64,000 nucleotides of DNA, from NCBI GenBank assembly GCA_016165875.1, contig JABBOT010000080.1:41291477-41355476 (forward strand), read 5' to 3'. This DNA comes from Acanthopleura granulata. Taxonomy: Eukaryota > Mollusca > Polyplacophora > Chitonida > Chitonidae. This document shows, piece by piece, positions 53,901-58,600 of this stretch; position 1 is the stretch's first letter; each line of letters opens with the position of its first letter. The notes under the pieces were generated by a model, which was given only the letters and a program-made list of their open reading frames with translations, did no database searches and had not been told where the DNA came from. The position numbers and the translations under genes were made by a program.

Positions 53901-55638
53901 GTATGAAGTCGTTGCTGAATTATTTTCATTTGAAGTGTGGAGGAGTGTGCCGCAGACTGGGGATCTGAAGGTGCCCATGCTATTAAGCTTATGAAGGATT
54001 GACCAGTCGGATAACTGGGAGATATCAGCTGTTTATAAGCTGTGATGTAAATGTTCTGAGCTGACTGTGCATATAACATGTAATAAAATTGGGACAACAC
54101 ACTGCTTTAGTGTTACATGTATAAGTTATAATGATAACAAATACGTGGGTGAAGAACACTGCAAAGTATTTCCAAACCAGGGTGTTGTGGCTTGAGTAAC
54201 TTTCTTGATCATTTCATGTTATAAATTGGCATTTATACCTAAGCTTCCAACACACCCCTAGCAACTTACTACAGTCTCAGGTGACAAGAGTGTTCAGCAC
54301 TGGGAGCAGTTACATCACAGCCCAGACAGAATGGCTGCGTTTCATGCCAAATGGCGTAGCACGGTCAGATGTCAGTTTCCTCTGTCGTGGTAGCTGTGAG
54401 AAAAAATACTTTACCGAAATAAACATAATAATAAACCTATTTGGCGTACTTAACTAAGAACATGAGGTGTCTTTCACTTTAATTTCTTTCCCTCTATCCA
54501 TAAATCTGCAAAGTGAGTAAAACAGGGTCATTTAATTGGGAGAAAATCAGTTTTCCTCAATTATTCGGTGTACAGCCTCCAATATTTTCTGCTTTCAGAA
54601 TATACATTGGTTGGGTATAATCGCTGGACAGCGTGTGAAATTTTCTGCTTTCAAAAGATGCTCTGAATAGGTTTCATCAACTGGTTTGACCAGAAAACTA
54701 AGAACATGTGTGCTTCACATATGTTTTTATTCACAAATGTCTTGCATTTTTCCCCTAGCTGCCTCATGTTAGTAACATATGCGACCCTTCCGAACAAGGG
54801 AACTTGTCCACTGGAACAGTCTGGGAAGTGTTGCAAGGAATAGCAGGTGTCTTCCTGAGTGTGGTAATAAGAATGATACATACCAATATGTCAGGCGTTG
54901 AGCAGTGCTTGGGTAAAGTGTAGCAGTCAGCTGTCATAGGCGAGGGAAGAAAAAGTCCAACCTGAAGAATCAGCCCTGCATTTGAGGCTCACAAATTTGT
55001 CAGCTGCTTGATGAACTGTTTTGGGCTTTTTTGTTCTTTTTGTTTTTCTCTCGGACTGAAATGTCATGACCTTGCCTTTGCAGAGAAAGGCGTCTTGGTA
55101 CTCTAACAGTGGACGATGAAAATCCCATTAGTGGTGTTTCACTAGAGGGCGCCTCACAACTGGATACAGACGGAATTTTATGGATTGGTAAGAACTGGTC
55201 AAGTATTGTACCAGAGGCTATTCTGTAAGCGCATGTAAACCTGCAGGCTTATAGGAAATCTAAGTGGCAGTTGATGTACATTACCACCATTTTGTATGGC
55301 TAATTTTATGATCATATAGGTCAGATTCCAGTATGGATTAAAATGGTGTGCTAAAATCTTTTACGTTTCTGCAGACCAGCTTCATGGGTTCAAAGCCGTA
55401 TAATTGTGAGCGTGACTAGTATCAGACGTTGAAGTAATTTAATAAACATTACTGTTAAATATTGGTCATTGGATGTTGTTTTACAGGAGGCCGGGCAGAT
55501 TTACCACAAGGGCTTCCCAAAGAGTACCATGAGGGATTCCGCGGATGTATTAAGGACATTGATATTGACAACCAAAATCTGCACTTGGTCAATGACAGAA
55601 CCTTCGGTGTTGGAAGGATATCGTTTTGCGCCAACTGA
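2715..55638 (+). CDS. AGRN: Agrin gene, full coding span (33 exons, gene-level entry)
   Basis: Agrin is a large extracellular heparan sulfate proteoglycan of basement membranes and synapses. Its LamG domains bind alpha-dystroglycan, and in vertebrates the z-spliced form binds LRP4 to activate MuSK. Here the 33 exons listed separately join in phase to about 1,700 codons ending in TGA at 55636-55638. Module order by residue: hydrophobic anchor 74-94, Kazal 1-7 within 107-624, lustrin-like 625-673, YGCC module 674-703, two LE modules 704-805, Kazal 8 806-883, Thr/Pro linker 884-930, EB-like 931-971, EGF1 972-1023, LamG1 1024-1208, EGF2-3 1209-1289, LamG2 1290-1446, EGF4 1447-1508, LamG3 1509-1700. 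The LE pair and Kazal 8 match vertebrate agrin almost motif for motif. Human agrin is somewhat over 2,000 residues with nine Kazal modules plus NtA and SEA; this protein is shorter, with eight and neither of those. Perlecan is excluded by the Kazal array. A minor uncertainty is the start codon. Confidence 0.93.
3805..4046 (+). repeat. 24-bp minisatellite, about 10 copies
   Basis: The unit is close to AAAATGCACATGTAATACCA followed by TGAG. The copies differ by single substitutions and the last ones are degenerate. Because 24 is a multiple of three, several frames stay open on both strands, which explains the overlapping pseudo-ORFs (MRKCTCNT- and AFSHGIT-type repeats). It lies within intron 1 and has no sign of coding function. 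Confidence 0.92.
5009..5330 (-). mobile_element. tRNA-derived SINE (family B), inserted with a perfect 15-bp target-site duplication
   Basis: Read on the minus strand the element starts with a tRNA-like head: box A TAGCGCAGTTGGTAGAGCG (from 5304-5322) and box B near 5269-5280 (GGGTTCAAACCT). It ends with a tail containing GTGAAATATTCTTGAGTA followed by an ATTC-rich end. The 15-bp sequence CTACTTTTGAATCAA occurs exactly at 4994-5008 and at 5331-5345, flanking the element. This is a target-site duplication made by LINE machinery. The perfect duplication suggests a fairly recent insertion. Confidence 0.9.
7613..7636 (+). repeat. Poly-A tract (24 A)
   Basis: An uninterrupted run of 24 A lies in intron 1. 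It may be the tail of an old retroposed sequence, but the upstream bases give no recognisable element, so it is recorded only as a homopolymer. Confidence 0.9.
8968..9212 (+). repeat. Dispersed repeat, copy 1 (unnamed family)
   Basis: This segment is a diverged direct-orientation relative of 15448-15705. Shared anchors, in the same order, include CATGATTYGG, CTGATTT-ATTCAT, AGTTCTTTG, TTTTGGAAA and GGTTGAC. The alignment needs small gaps. I do not recognise the family and see no tRNA-like boxes. Confidence 0.65.
15448..15705 (+). repeat. Dispersed repeat, copy 2 (unnamed family)
   Basis: This is the partner of the segment at 8968-9212, with the same order of anchor words over about 250 bp and roughly two thirds identity by eye. 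Two copies in one intron suggest either an old interspersed element or an old segmental copy. Family unknown. Confidence 0.65.
17171..17386 (+). CDS. AGRN: Agrin exon 2: Kazal 2
   Basis: The exon has 72 codons, phase 1 in and phase 1 out (CTGCAG|AT at the start, AAAG|GTGAGG at the end). It encodes [14 protein letters not shown], a short EGF-like hairpin (CRCNDLC), then the Kazal core [17 protein letters not shown] and a terminal GDC. This is the follistatin-Kazal layout used throughout agrin. It is an undivided single-module exon. Confidence 0.95.
19948..20020 (-). mobile_element. Possible SINE head / tRNA-like relic
   Basis: Read on the minus strand, GGCTTAGTGGTCAAGTGC resembles an RNA polymerase III box A and GGTACAATCCT a box B, spaced as in a tRNA. 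The cloverleaf does not hold well enough for a functional tRNA gene, and no clear tail follows. It is best regarded as a decayed SINE head. Confidence 0.35.
21790..22070 (+). mobile_element. Degenerate tRNA-derived SINE
   Basis: The region contains two copies of a box-B-like word, GGTTCAAATCC, near 21830 and 21907. A 3' part follows (CCATAAATCTGAC to GAGCATAGCATATAACCC) that resembles the tail region of the other SINEs in this window. Boundaries are approximate and no target-site duplication was found. Confidence 0.4.
22537..22575 (+). CDS. AGRN: Agrin candidate microexon: 13-residue linker
   Basis: A 39-bp segment is flanked by a strong acceptor (CTCTCTTTATAG, with a branch-site-like CTAAC about 20 bases upstream) and a donor G|GTAAAC. 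It is phase 1 on both sides, exactly what the flanking Kazal 2 and Kazal 3 exons need. It would add [13 protein letters not shown] plus a split Gly, an acidic Gly/Thr linker. Because it is symmetric it could be skipped without loss of frame, so it is a natural cassette exon. No transcript evidence is available, and agreement of signals and phase by chance is possible. Confidence 0.55.
22576..25030 (+). other. Agrin intron before Kazal 3
   Basis: This is a very AT-rich intron of 2.5 kb. I see no module, RNA gene or named repeat in it. The downstream acceptor is TATCTTGCAG. Confidence 0.6.
25031..25246 (+). CDS. AGRN: Agrin exon: Kazal 3
   Basis: The exon has 72 codons, phase 1 to phase 1, and the same length as the Kazal 2 and Kazal 6 exons. 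It encodes [23 protein letters not shown] and the Kazal core [18 protein letters not shown], ending in GPC. The donor is G|GTGAGT. The overlapping open frames on both strands are shadows. Confidence 0.95.
25247..28553 (+). other. Agrin intron between Kazal 3 and Kazal 4
   Basis: Open frames of 119 and 140 codons occur here (25741-26100 and 26192-26614) but show no domain, no signal and no splice partner. I treat them as chance. A three-copy perfect 32-bp repeat lies at 27309-27404. Otherwise nothing was recognised. Confidence 0.6.
27309..27404 (+). repeat. 32-bp tandem repeat, 3 perfect copies
   Basis: The unit begins GAAGCATTATCCTGCAATGT and ends CTCAGCTACAT. Three consecutive copies are identical, which points to very recent duplication or active homogenisation. 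Confidence 0.95.
28554..28663 (+). CDS. AGRN: Agrin exon: Kazal 4, first half
   Basis: The exon enters in phase 1 after CCCCCTAG and leaves in phase 0 at CCG|GTAAGT. It encodes [17 protein letters not shown] to [12 protein letters not shown]. This is the EGF-like hairpin and the start of the Kazal core. The intron falls just before the V-C-G-T-D motif, so the module is completed by the exon at 29663. Confidence 0.92.
28771..29604 (+). repeat. 33-bp minisatellite, about 25 copies, with splice-like motifs in each unit
   Basis: The unit is close to TTACATTTTACAGTTTGGTA then AATGATCGCACAG. It fills most of the 999-bp intron that splits Kazal 4. Each unit holds an acceptor-like TTTTACAG and, four bases later, a donor-like G|GTAAATG. 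The 33-bp period keeps frames open on both strands ([11 protein letters not shown] and [11 protein letters not shown] repeats). These are artefacts of the period. Confidence 0.95.
29663..29765 (+). CDS. AGRN: Agrin exon: Kazal 4, second half
   Basis: The exon starts in phase 0 after TTTGTCTATAG and leaves in phase 1 at TGT A|GTAAGT. It encodes [16 protein letters not shown] and ends in GLC. It supplies the C-terminal Kazal cysteines missing from the exon at 28554. Confidence 0.93.
30328..30419 (+). CDS. AGRN: Agrin exon: Kazal 5, first half
   Basis: The acceptor is TTGTTGCAG and the exon enters in phase 1. The frame reads [14 protein letters not shown] to CVCPSQCVQ and leaves in phase 0 at CAG|GTAAGT. 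The intron interrupts the module at the position used in Kazal 4. Confidence 0.92.
30755..31075 (+). repeat. 29-bp minisatellite, about 11 copies
   Basis: The unit is close to TTCACATTATTACATTTTGT then CCACTCTCC. The top strand is pyrimidine-rich. A 29-bp period cycles the frame, and since the unit has few stops all three forward frames stay open. This produces three overlapping ORFs that should not be annotated as genes. Confidence 0.93.
31930..32245 (+). repeat. 40-bp minisatellite, about 8 copies
   Basis: The unit is close to GGTAGTTTTGATATTATCTC then AGACTGTGTACACTATTATT. Copies vary by small deletions (for example loss of GTGT). It lies just upstream of the second Kazal 5 exon. Confidence 0.93.
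32309..32423 (+). CDS. AGRN: Agrin exon: Kazal 5, second half
   Basis: The acceptor is GATATCTAG and the exon enters in phase 0. It encodes [20 protein letters not shown] and ends GEC, leaving in phase 1 at G|GTATGT. The Kazal core is canonical. Confidence 0.92.
32812..33027 (+). CDS. AGRN: Agrin exon: Kazal 6 and start of the GAG-attachment motif
   Basis: The exon has 72 codons, phase 1 to phase 1 (acceptor ACGTCTGCAG, donor GGCA|GTAAGT). It encodes [21 protein letters not shown] and [17 protein letters not shown], ending with REC. The C-terminal tail DTYEMSG continues across the splice into SGSGDE. The Ser codon AGT is assembled from A here and GT in the next exon. Confidence 0.94.
33422..33536 (+). 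CDS. AGRN: Agrin exon: heparan-sulfate attachment motif and Kazal 7, first half
   Basis: The exon enters in phase 1, completing SGSGSGDE (residues about 548-555). This is a repeated Ser-Gly next to acidic residues, the classic glycosaminoglycan attachment signal. Vertebrate agrin has a similar Ser-Gly acidic motif at the same place. Kazal 7 then begins ([21 protein letters not shown]). The donor is GTGAG|GTAAGG in phase 2. Confidence 0.92.
33740..33977 (+). mobile_element. tRNA-derived SINE (family A), internally shortened
   Basis: The head GCCTCCGTGACCGATGGTTT corresponds to the diverged box A of the full copy at 43463-43741. The body includes TTTCCTCCCACCATAATGC and the tail GTGAAATATTCTTGAGCACG followed by AAATAAATAAAT. 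It lies in the intron that splits Kazal 7. No clear target-site duplication was found. Confidence 0.85.
34488..34597 (+). CDS. AGRN: Agrin exon: Kazal 7, second half
   Basis: The acceptor is TGTCTTTCAG and the exon enters in phase 2. It encodes [19 protein letters not shown] then [18 protein letters not shown], leaving in phase 1 at G|GTATGG. As in Kazals 4 and 5, the intron precedes the V-C-G core, though in a different phase. Confidence 0.92.
35191..35337 (+). CDS. AGRN: Agrin exon: lustrin-like cysteine-rich module
   Basis: The exon is 49 codons, phase 1 to phase 1 (acceptor TGATTTACAG, donor G|GTAGGT). It has six Cys in the pattern [25 protein letters not shown] and KCCPEG. This resembles the lustrin-type cysteine repeat common in invertebrate extracellular proteins. 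I recall no such module at this place in vertebrate agrin. The exon call is strong; the family call is from motif memory only. Confidence 0.85.
35689..35778 (+). CDS. AGRN: Agrin exon: YGCC module
   Basis: The exon is 30 codons, phase 1 to phase 1 (acceptor TCTGTCAG, donor CCAA|GTAAGT). It encodes [15 protein letters not shown] and ends in AGCP. Vertebrate agrin has the same TPYGCC...GCP segment immediately before its first LE domain, so position and sequence agree. Confidence 0.92.
36321..36482 (+). CDS. AGRN: Agrin exon: laminin-type EGF 1
   Basis: The exon has 54 codons, phase 1 to phase 1 (acceptor CCACACCCAG, donor ATAC|GTGAGT). It encodes [41 protein letters not shown] and a final Cys. 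The [14 protein letters not shown] string is essentially identical to vertebrate agrin, and this exon is one of the surest identifiers of the gene. Confidence 0.96.
36988..37131 (+). CDS. AGRN: Agrin exon: laminin-type EGF 2
   Basis: The exon has 48 codons, phase 1 to phase 1 (acceptor TTTCTCTCCAG, donor AATA|GTACGA). It encodes [30 protein letters not shown] and LLGPFGC. The [10 protein letters not shown] motif is a hallmark of agrin's second LE module. Confidence 0.96.
37786..38019 (+). CDS. AGRN: Agrin exon: Kazal 8 (after the LE pair)
   Basis: The exon enters in phase 1 after AAATTGCAG. It encodes [19 protein letters not shown] and [16 protein letters not shown], ending GGPC. It corresponds to the last Kazal of vertebrate agrin, which also follows the LE modules. 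Two phase-1 donors are possible three bases apart: after 38019 (AGTG|GTTTGT) or after 38016 (TGCA|GTGGTT). I favour the first because it has G at the exon end and at intron position 5. Confidence 0.9.
38396..38536 (+). CDS. AGRN: Agrin exon: Thr/Pro-rich linker
   Basis: The exon has 47 codons, phase 1 to phase 1 (acceptor GATTTCCAG, donor AGAG|GTACTT). It starts [15 protein letters not shown] and then becomes basic ([17 protein letters not shown]). There is no cysteine. The Thr/Pro part is a likely O-glycosylated spacer, in the place where vertebrate agrin has its first Ser/Thr-rich region, though much shorter. Confidence 0.85.
38537..39241 (+). other. Agrin intron before the EB-like exon
   Basis: The intron is 705 bp with a pyrimidine-rich 3' part. 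No exon-like segment with SEA similarity was seen. Confidence 0.6.
39242..39364 (+). CDS. AGRN: Agrin exon: EB-like cysteine-rich module
   Basis: The exon is 41 codons, phase 1 to phase 1 (acceptor TACCTGTCAG, donor CTCAG|GTAATG). Six Cys are arranged [24 protein letters not shown] and MC. The CxxGxCxCxxGF layout resembles EB or EGF-like modules. Vertebrate agrin has a YGCC-like module plus SEA here; neither is seen. The last 19 bases of this exon and its donor are the seed of the minisatellite that follows. Confidence 0.87.
39346..40446 (+). repeat. 30-bp minisatellite seeded by a splice donor, about 35 copies
   Basis: The unit is close to ATAACACTCTGTGCTCAGGT then AATGAAAAGG. The first unit is the end of the EB exon itself (39346-39364), so nearly every copy recreates the exon end and donor TGCTCAG|GTAATG. 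In the exon frame a unit reads GNEKDNT-x-CS. A TAG at 39373-39375 in the first intronic unit stops that frame. ORFs on both strands here are products of the 30-bp period. Confidence 0.95.
40536..40847 (+). repeat. 63-bp tandem repeat, about 5 copies
   Basis: The unit begins GGAGGTAACACATTGTGTTG, continues AGGCAGTGACTGTCATAACA and ends CTTTTGCTGTGGTAATAAATAG. Central copies are almost identical. It follows the 30-bp array directly and shares words with it (TAACAC, TGTGTT), so it may be a rearranged descendant. Confidence 0.92.
41040..41195 (+). CDS. AGRN: Agrin exon: short linker and EGF 1
   Basis: The exon is 52 codons, phase 1 to phase 1 (acceptor TCCCCTTTCCAG, donor AGG|GTCAGT). [16 protein letters not shown] is followed by a canonical EGF module: [24 protein letters not shown]. 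It precedes LamG1 as in other agrins. Confidence 0.93.
41983..42157 (+). mobile_element. tRNA-derived SINE (family A), 5'-truncated, with 12-bp target-site duplication
   Basis: The copy starts inside the head at the box B region (GTGAGTTCAAGTCC), then TACGTGGGAAGGTCTGCCAG, CCTCCCACCATAATGCTG, the ATTCTTGAGTA tail and AAATAAATAAAT. TTAATTCAACTA occurs exactly at 41971-41982 and 42158-42169 on either side. 5' truncation is typical of LINE-driven insertion. Confidence 0.9.
42349..42550 (+). CDS. AGRN: Agrin exon: LamG1, part a
   Basis: The exon enters in phase 1 after ATCATTCAG and leaves in phase 2 (TTCAG|GTATGT). It encodes [37 protein letters not shown] and [16 protein letters not shown], the first half of a laminin G beta sandwich. 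Confidence 0.93.
43124..43336 (+). CDS. AGRN: Agrin exon: LamG1, part b
   Basis: The exon enters in phase 2 after TTGTTCAG and leaves in phase 2 (AAAGA|GTGAGT). [19 protein letters not shown] and [11 protein letters not shown] are characteristic LamG strands. The DLGSGP motif is shared with LamG1 and LamG2 of vertebrate agrin. Confidence 0.93.
43463..43741 (-). mobile_element. tRNA-derived SINE (family A), the most complete copy
   Basis: Read on the minus strand: box A GCGGCTCAGTCGGTTAGCGC (from about 43711-43730), box B GTGAGTTCAAGATC (about 43652-43665), a body with TACGTGGGAAGGTCTGCCAG and CCTCCCACCATAACC, then the tail ATTCTTGAGTACGGCGTAAA and an AAATAAATAAAT end. GTGAGTA occurs at 43456-43462 and 43742-43748, a possible short target-site duplication. 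It sits in the intron between LamG1 parts b and c. Confidence 0.9.
44085..44224 (+). CDS. AGRN: Agrin exon: LamG1, part c
   Basis: The exon enters in phase 2 after TTTCCATATTGCAG and leaves in phase 1 (ATAA|GTACGT). It encodes [19 protein letters not shown], with the terminal GLxGCI motif and cysteine of a LamG domain, then a hydrophilic spacer to EGF2. Confidence 0.92.
44400..44580 (+). mobile_element. Diverged SINE with a related tail
   Basis: The 3' part reads AAAAAATTCTTGAGTATAGTG then TTAAATACCAATC and ATAAATAAATC. This matches the tail shared by the clearer SINEs (ATTCTTGAGTAcggcgTAAA). Similar decayed copies may lie at about 34185-34310 and 44735-44870. The heads are not clear and boundaries are approximate. 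Confidence 0.55.
45102..45209 (+). CDS. AGRN: Agrin exon: EGF 2
   Basis: The exon has 36 codons, phase 1 to phase 1 (acceptor TGTATTTCCAG, donor CAAG|GTAAAT). It encodes [17 protein letters not shown] and CLCTKEFQ. The sixth cysteine (GDLC) comes from the next exon, so the intron cuts EGF2 just before its last Cys. Confidence 0.93.
45658..45792 (+). CDS. AGRN: Agrin exon: end of EGF 2 and EGF 3
   Basis: The exon has 45 codons, phase 1 to phase 1 (acceptor TTGTTTCTAG, donor AAAG|GTAAGC). GDLC closes EGF2, then [12 protein letters not shown] and [12 protein letters not shown] form EGF3. Two adjacent EGFs between LamG1 and LamG2 match vertebrate agrin. Confidence 0.94.
45819..45905 (+). mobile_element. 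SINE head fragment (family A)
   Basis: GGGGCCTCCGTGGCCAGAGT and CACTGGGAATTCAAACCCAC correspond to the family A head with boxes A and B. The body and tail are absent. It lies about 65 bp upstream of the LamG2 part a exon. Confidence 0.6.
45972..46094 (+). CDS. AGRN: Agrin exon: LamG2, part a
   Basis: The exon has 41 codons, phase 1 to phase 1 (acceptor TCTCCCGTAG, donor GATG|GTGAGT). It encodes [17 protein letters not shown] and [14 protein letters not shown], the opening strands of LamG2. Confidence 0.92.
46685..46802 (+). CDS. AGRN: Agrin exon: LamG2, part b
   Basis: The exon enters in phase 1 after TTCTGTCTCAG and leaves in phase 2 (ATCAA|GTAAGG). It encodes [27 protein letters not shown] and [12 protein letters not shown]. 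An NRT N-glycosylation sequon is present. A 39-bp minisatellite starts about 26 bp past the donor. Confidence 0.93.
46829..47220 (+). repeat. 39-bp minisatellite, 10 copies
   Basis: The unit is close to GTAAAGGTCAATAGGTATAC then CTCATGTGCTTATAATCAT. Copies differ mainly by A or G in TCAATAGG/TCAGTAGG, and the order of the two variants along the array shows block-wise duplication. Confidence 0.95.
47262..47600 (+). repeat. 34/40-bp minisatellite, about 10 copies
   Basis: The core TTGACAAGGTAGTTAAGTAT then AAGAGGACTTCATT repeats. The first half of the array has a 34-bp period and the second half about 40 bp, with an added TTGGTT. So a variant unit arose and was then amplified. Confidence 0.93.
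47771..47917 (-). mobile_element. SINE tail fragment (family A) with adjoining (TAA)n run
   Basis: The plus strand shows TTTTACGCCGTACG, ATATTTCACTTATAC, ATTATGGTGGGAGGAGACCG, which are reversed family A tail and body words. A (TAA)n microsatellite follows at about 47886-47915. The head is missing. Confidence 0.75.
47928..48545 (+). repeat. About 86-bp minisatellite, 7 copies
   Basis: The unit includes TACAGAGGGTAACACACACT, CGGTCAACACAACAGTTGG, CTCTCTGTCACACATTCACAC and AAACTTTC-ACCAATACA. The first copies are 85-86 bp and nearly identical; the last two are more diverged. Confidence 0.93.
48671..48782 (+). CDS. AGRN: Agrin exon: LamG2, part c, ending at the y-site position
   Basis: The exon enters in phase 2 after TCTCTCTCAG and leaves in phase 0 (GCCAAG|GTAGCA). 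It encodes [20 protein letters not shown] and [14 protein letters not shown]. The boundary aligns with the place where vertebrate agrin inserts its four-residue y exon. Confidence 0.92.
48783..49373 (+). other. Agrin intron at the y-site position
   Basis: The 591-bp AT-rich intron is phase 0 on both sides. I saw no convincing short exon encoding a basic tetrapeptide like the vertebrate y insert, but a 12-bp exon cannot be excluded by eye. Confidence 0.55.
49374..49490 (+). CDS. AGRN: Agrin exon: LamG2, part d
   Basis: The exon has 39 codons, phase 0 to phase 0 (acceptor ATTCTGCTTTCAG, donor CAGAGG|GTAAGA). It encodes [19 protein letters not shown] and FTGAIQR, the C-terminal LamG strands (the VFVGG and GAIQ motifs). 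Confidence 0.92.
49751..50309 (+). repeat. 29-bp minisatellite, about 19 copies, ending just before an exon
   Basis: The unit is close to AAATTGTGTCTGAACCAGTG then TGTCAAATG. The array ends about 20 bp before the acceptor of the EGF4 exon (50331), so the branch site and polypyrimidine region are compressed between array and exon. Confidence 0.95.
50332..50518 (+). CDS. AGRN: Agrin exon: end of LamG2 and EGF 4
   Basis: The exon enters in phase 0 after ATCTCTTGCAG and leaves in phase 1 (ATAT|GTGAGT). It encodes [16 protein letters not shown], then the EGF module [25 protein letters not shown]. It links LamG2 to LamG3 as in vertebrate agrin. Confidence 0.94.
50844..50925 (+). CDS. AGRN: Agrin exon: LamG3, part a, ending at the z-site position
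   Basis: The exon enters in phase 1 after TTTAATTTCAG and leaves in phase 2 (GAAAG|GTATGG). It encodes [19 protein letters not shown] and a split Ser. By residue count to the next conserved strand, this boundary coincides with the vertebrate z splice site. Confidence 0.9.
50926..51676 (+). other. Agrin intron at the z-site position
   Basis: The 751-bp intron is phase 2 on both sides. A strong unpaired acceptor (CTTTTTTTTCACACAG) ends at 51034. The following frame is open for about 16 codons but has no GT donor before TGA at 51081, so I do not call an exon. No segment resembling the vertebrate z insert (Asn-Glu-Ile/Val core) was noticed. Confidence 0.5.
51677..51916 (+). CDS. AGRN: Agrin exon: LamG3, part b
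   Basis: The exon has phase 2 on both sides (acceptor TTCTTTTTCAG, donor CAAAG|GTAAGT). It encodes [40 protein letters not shown] and [14 protein letters not shown]. The GDYLALAIV and FSYNLG strands carry residues that in laminin G domains form the calcium site used for dystroglycan binding. Confidence 0.94.
51917..55083 (+). other. Agrin intron within LamG3, with a large minisatellite
   Basis: The 3.2-kb intron holds the 45-bp array at 52205-53605. The remaining 1.5 kb up to the acceptor CTTTGCAG shows no module or named repeat. Confidence 0.7.
52205..53605 (+). repeat. 45-bp minisatellite, about 31 copies, open on both strands
   Basis: The unit is close to GGCTGACATTGGCCATAGCC, AAACACTGCACATCTGAAAA, TAGGT. 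A higher-order pattern of variants (CACATCTG, CACGTCTG, GCGGGTCTG, GGACTCTG) shows block duplications. A 45-bp period without stops yields ORFs of up to 290 codons on the minus strand and 142 on the plus. With no start context, splice partner or codon signature these are not genes. Confidence 0.95.
55084..55187 (+). CDS. AGRN: Agrin exon: LamG3, part c
   Basis: The exon enters in phase 2 after CCTTTGCAG and leaves in phase 1 (ATTG|GTAAGA). It encodes [20 protein letters not shown] then LDTDGILWI, corresponding to the vertebrate strands ending LDTDGALWLGG. Confidence 0.92.
55487..55638 (+). CDS. AGRN: Agrin last coding exon: LamG3, part d and stop
   Basis: The exon enters in phase 1 after TGTTTTACAG. 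It encodes [20 protein letters not shown], then [15 protein letters not shown] and the C-terminus RISFCAN, with TGA at 55636-55638. The FRGCIKD motif and a final cysteine close LamG3. Vertebrate agrin ends similarly, a few residues after the last Cys. Confidence 0.95.
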
Positions 55639-58600
55639 ACAGTGTGGTAACGGTCACTGTTGAAATCTGCTGAGTCATCATTATCAATACAATGCACCTC
55701 CCACCGAAGCTCAGTGACTCCCAAGGAACATTGTAAAAACATATGTAGTCTTTTGCACGTCAGTGTGTACCAGAAGTCTGTGTGGAGTTTGCCAGCTCAT
55801 ACAGTACAAGGGGGTGGGGGGCACGTGGTGATCGTGGCAAGCAGAATCACATCACACCAGAGGACTTTTCTTTTCAACACCACAATGGTTGTGCATTTTC
55901 CTGTGATACCTCTGCTTTTTGGGTCGAATGGTTGCCATGGCAACCCTCACTGTGCCACGTATTTGTGCTACGCGGATGGGTGTATGTAGTGAAACGTGAA
56001 ACAAAGAAGTGAAAATCACAGGAACGCTGTTAACATGATAAATGACCATTTTATCAGTAGGATGTGGTATTCAGCGGAGCATATGAACACCTGTATCCAT
56101 GTACATGTATCGTGGGAACTGCATTTGTGGCACTTCCTGTACCATGCTGTTAACCAAGTTTACAGTTTTGTTTTTTGATCAGACCTGTACATGTAGAATG
56201 TATGACACATTGTTATCGATGGTACCAGTGTATGGTATGTCTAGAGAATGGTTAAGAGATCCCTTCTTGTGGAATTTTTAATCTGTGTGTGATTTTTAAT
56301 TTACATCTTCCACCGAACAAATCATTCAGAAATCATTGTGCATGGTGGTTACCTAGGTACCACTCCACCCTTTTTTTTTTTCTTCAAAGTCATTGAATCA
56401 TTTTTTGATTTAGTTGGATTAAGACCATTCATGGTTAATCTGCATTAGTCCAGGAGACCTGCACGATGATAATCCACATATTGTGGTGCTCTCAAAATAA
56501 TAACCAGCAGTATTTGATAACAATAGTCATTTGATAGTAACAATAAGTCCCAAACAATACAACAAGGAAACTCATTCATATATCAAGTTGAGGACTTAGC
56601 CCAGAATATATTATCTAGTTCACCGAGTCTGGACTGTCAACACCGTGTAGGCTTCCGTAACACGGATGAATGTCTGCTAGCTCAGTGCCGCATGAATCTG
56701 CATGATAACTTACAGTTACATCACTCATGCGTCTTTGGAATCAGAATGGAAAATGCAGGTCTGGGCATGAACTAGTGCCTGACTGTTTAAGTATCTGGAA
56801 GCAGGCAGATGCCCTCACCTTAAAACACCACCTCAATAAATTGTATGCAGCTGACGATTTCAGCTGACTTTGGAACCAGTGAATCTGCGCTCGGAAGCTA
56901 TAATGGTTCATGTTGTGCAAAACAGACTCACTGAATTCCAGTCTTAAGCCTCATGTATATTACACCAAAGAATTGTCATTTATTTGATTTACACAAAGGA
57001 CCTGTACCATATGAGGCATTAGAACAGCTGTCATTTCGCACATTCACAGTATTTACTGTTAATGTTGTCAGACTAATAAGCAAGGTAAATATCAAAGAAA
57101 GTCCTCTATGTTGTTTAAAATTTGGCATGGTTTAATAGATAAAACCAGATTTTGAATAAAGGAAGAAGTCCAAGACCATGTAACATTTAGCCAATCAATG
57201 TACGACATGTGAGGAGCTGCAAACAATTGAGTCATGTATATATGTGTTAAAATAACTCTCATAATAAAAGTGTGTATATCTGCATTAGGCTCTATATGTG
57301 TTTGTGTGGCATCTATTTTGGGATAATTTGATAAAAAATCACATGTAGTTTAATAGTGACATTTTCTAGTAGTTATTGGTGTTAATAGTTCCCATCTTTG
57401 TTGACTTTCATTCAGCTATACCTTTGGAGGCTTGCGGCAAGGAGGTGTGCTCTTTCCTGCCTTGTTTTAATTTTTTCTTTTGTTTTTAATCTTTTATTTT
57501 TCTCTATTAGAAGGTTCCCATAACACTGTGTTCCGTGTCAGCGGTCAGTAATTATAAAAATGCATCTTCCAGTTCATCAATCAGTGCCACTTCATTTTTA
57601 ATAAAACAACTTATATGTATGAAGGGATATAAATGTAATGAAATGTTACTCTAATAGAAATAATAAAACACGTAAGCTCCAAGCTGCTTATTTATTATCT
57701 CCATCAGTTGTGAGCTAATACTGATAATAATCTACTATACTTTTTGTCTTTGTATTGTCTCCTCTCTTATATATGTACATGGACGTGTCTTATGTATATT
57801 AGCTTTGGCGTTGTTCCTATCTGCCTCTAGGTGTATACTGTTACATCATATGACTAAATGTCGGAAATGATAGTTGAGTCGGGTCCCAGTCCATTTAGGA
57901 ACGTACCCCATTGGGTAACTGGGATTTCTCGGATGTAAATATTAAAGTATATCTGTACCTGTCAATATGATTCAGTTGACATGATTTGTTTTTGAGTTCC
58001 CAGATGTCTCTTTCTTAACCTTGCATAAATGAAAACAAAAACTAACGTATAACAAAGCGAAAATGTGCAGAAAAAATTATGACAAATATCTGGAAAATAC
58101 ATCAACTAAAAAAATCTTGTTAATTCACAGTTTTAGATTTGTTTATGTATTGTTGTTGTGGTATAGTCTTCCAAGTCTGAAATTATTATCGAACATTTTT
58201 GATCTTGTTAAACCTTGGGTAGCTGGCATAAGACACAACAGTTCTTTAGTTGTGGTGAGATTCAAGTTTCTCGAGCCCTTTCTTGTATTAAATAATATTA
58301 CCACGCTGTTGGCAATTAGACCCAATAGCAAAGCAGACGGATACCTCACCTAATTTGAATTTCAGTTTTACCTCGTAGCTTTAACTTTTTTTCTGTAGTT
58401 AAATGCCATGCTACATATTTGTATATGTATTATGAAGTTTCTTGTGACCTCTGTCTTTGGTTCGAATTTATTTGGCCAAAAGAGAAACGTTTTAGTATTT
58501 TACGTTCAGTGTTTCGTGTTAACCATAATGTATTCTTTTGGGAAAATATGACTGAGAGAGAATAAAAAAAAATAGCTACATAGTTCGTCTAGCCCAGACG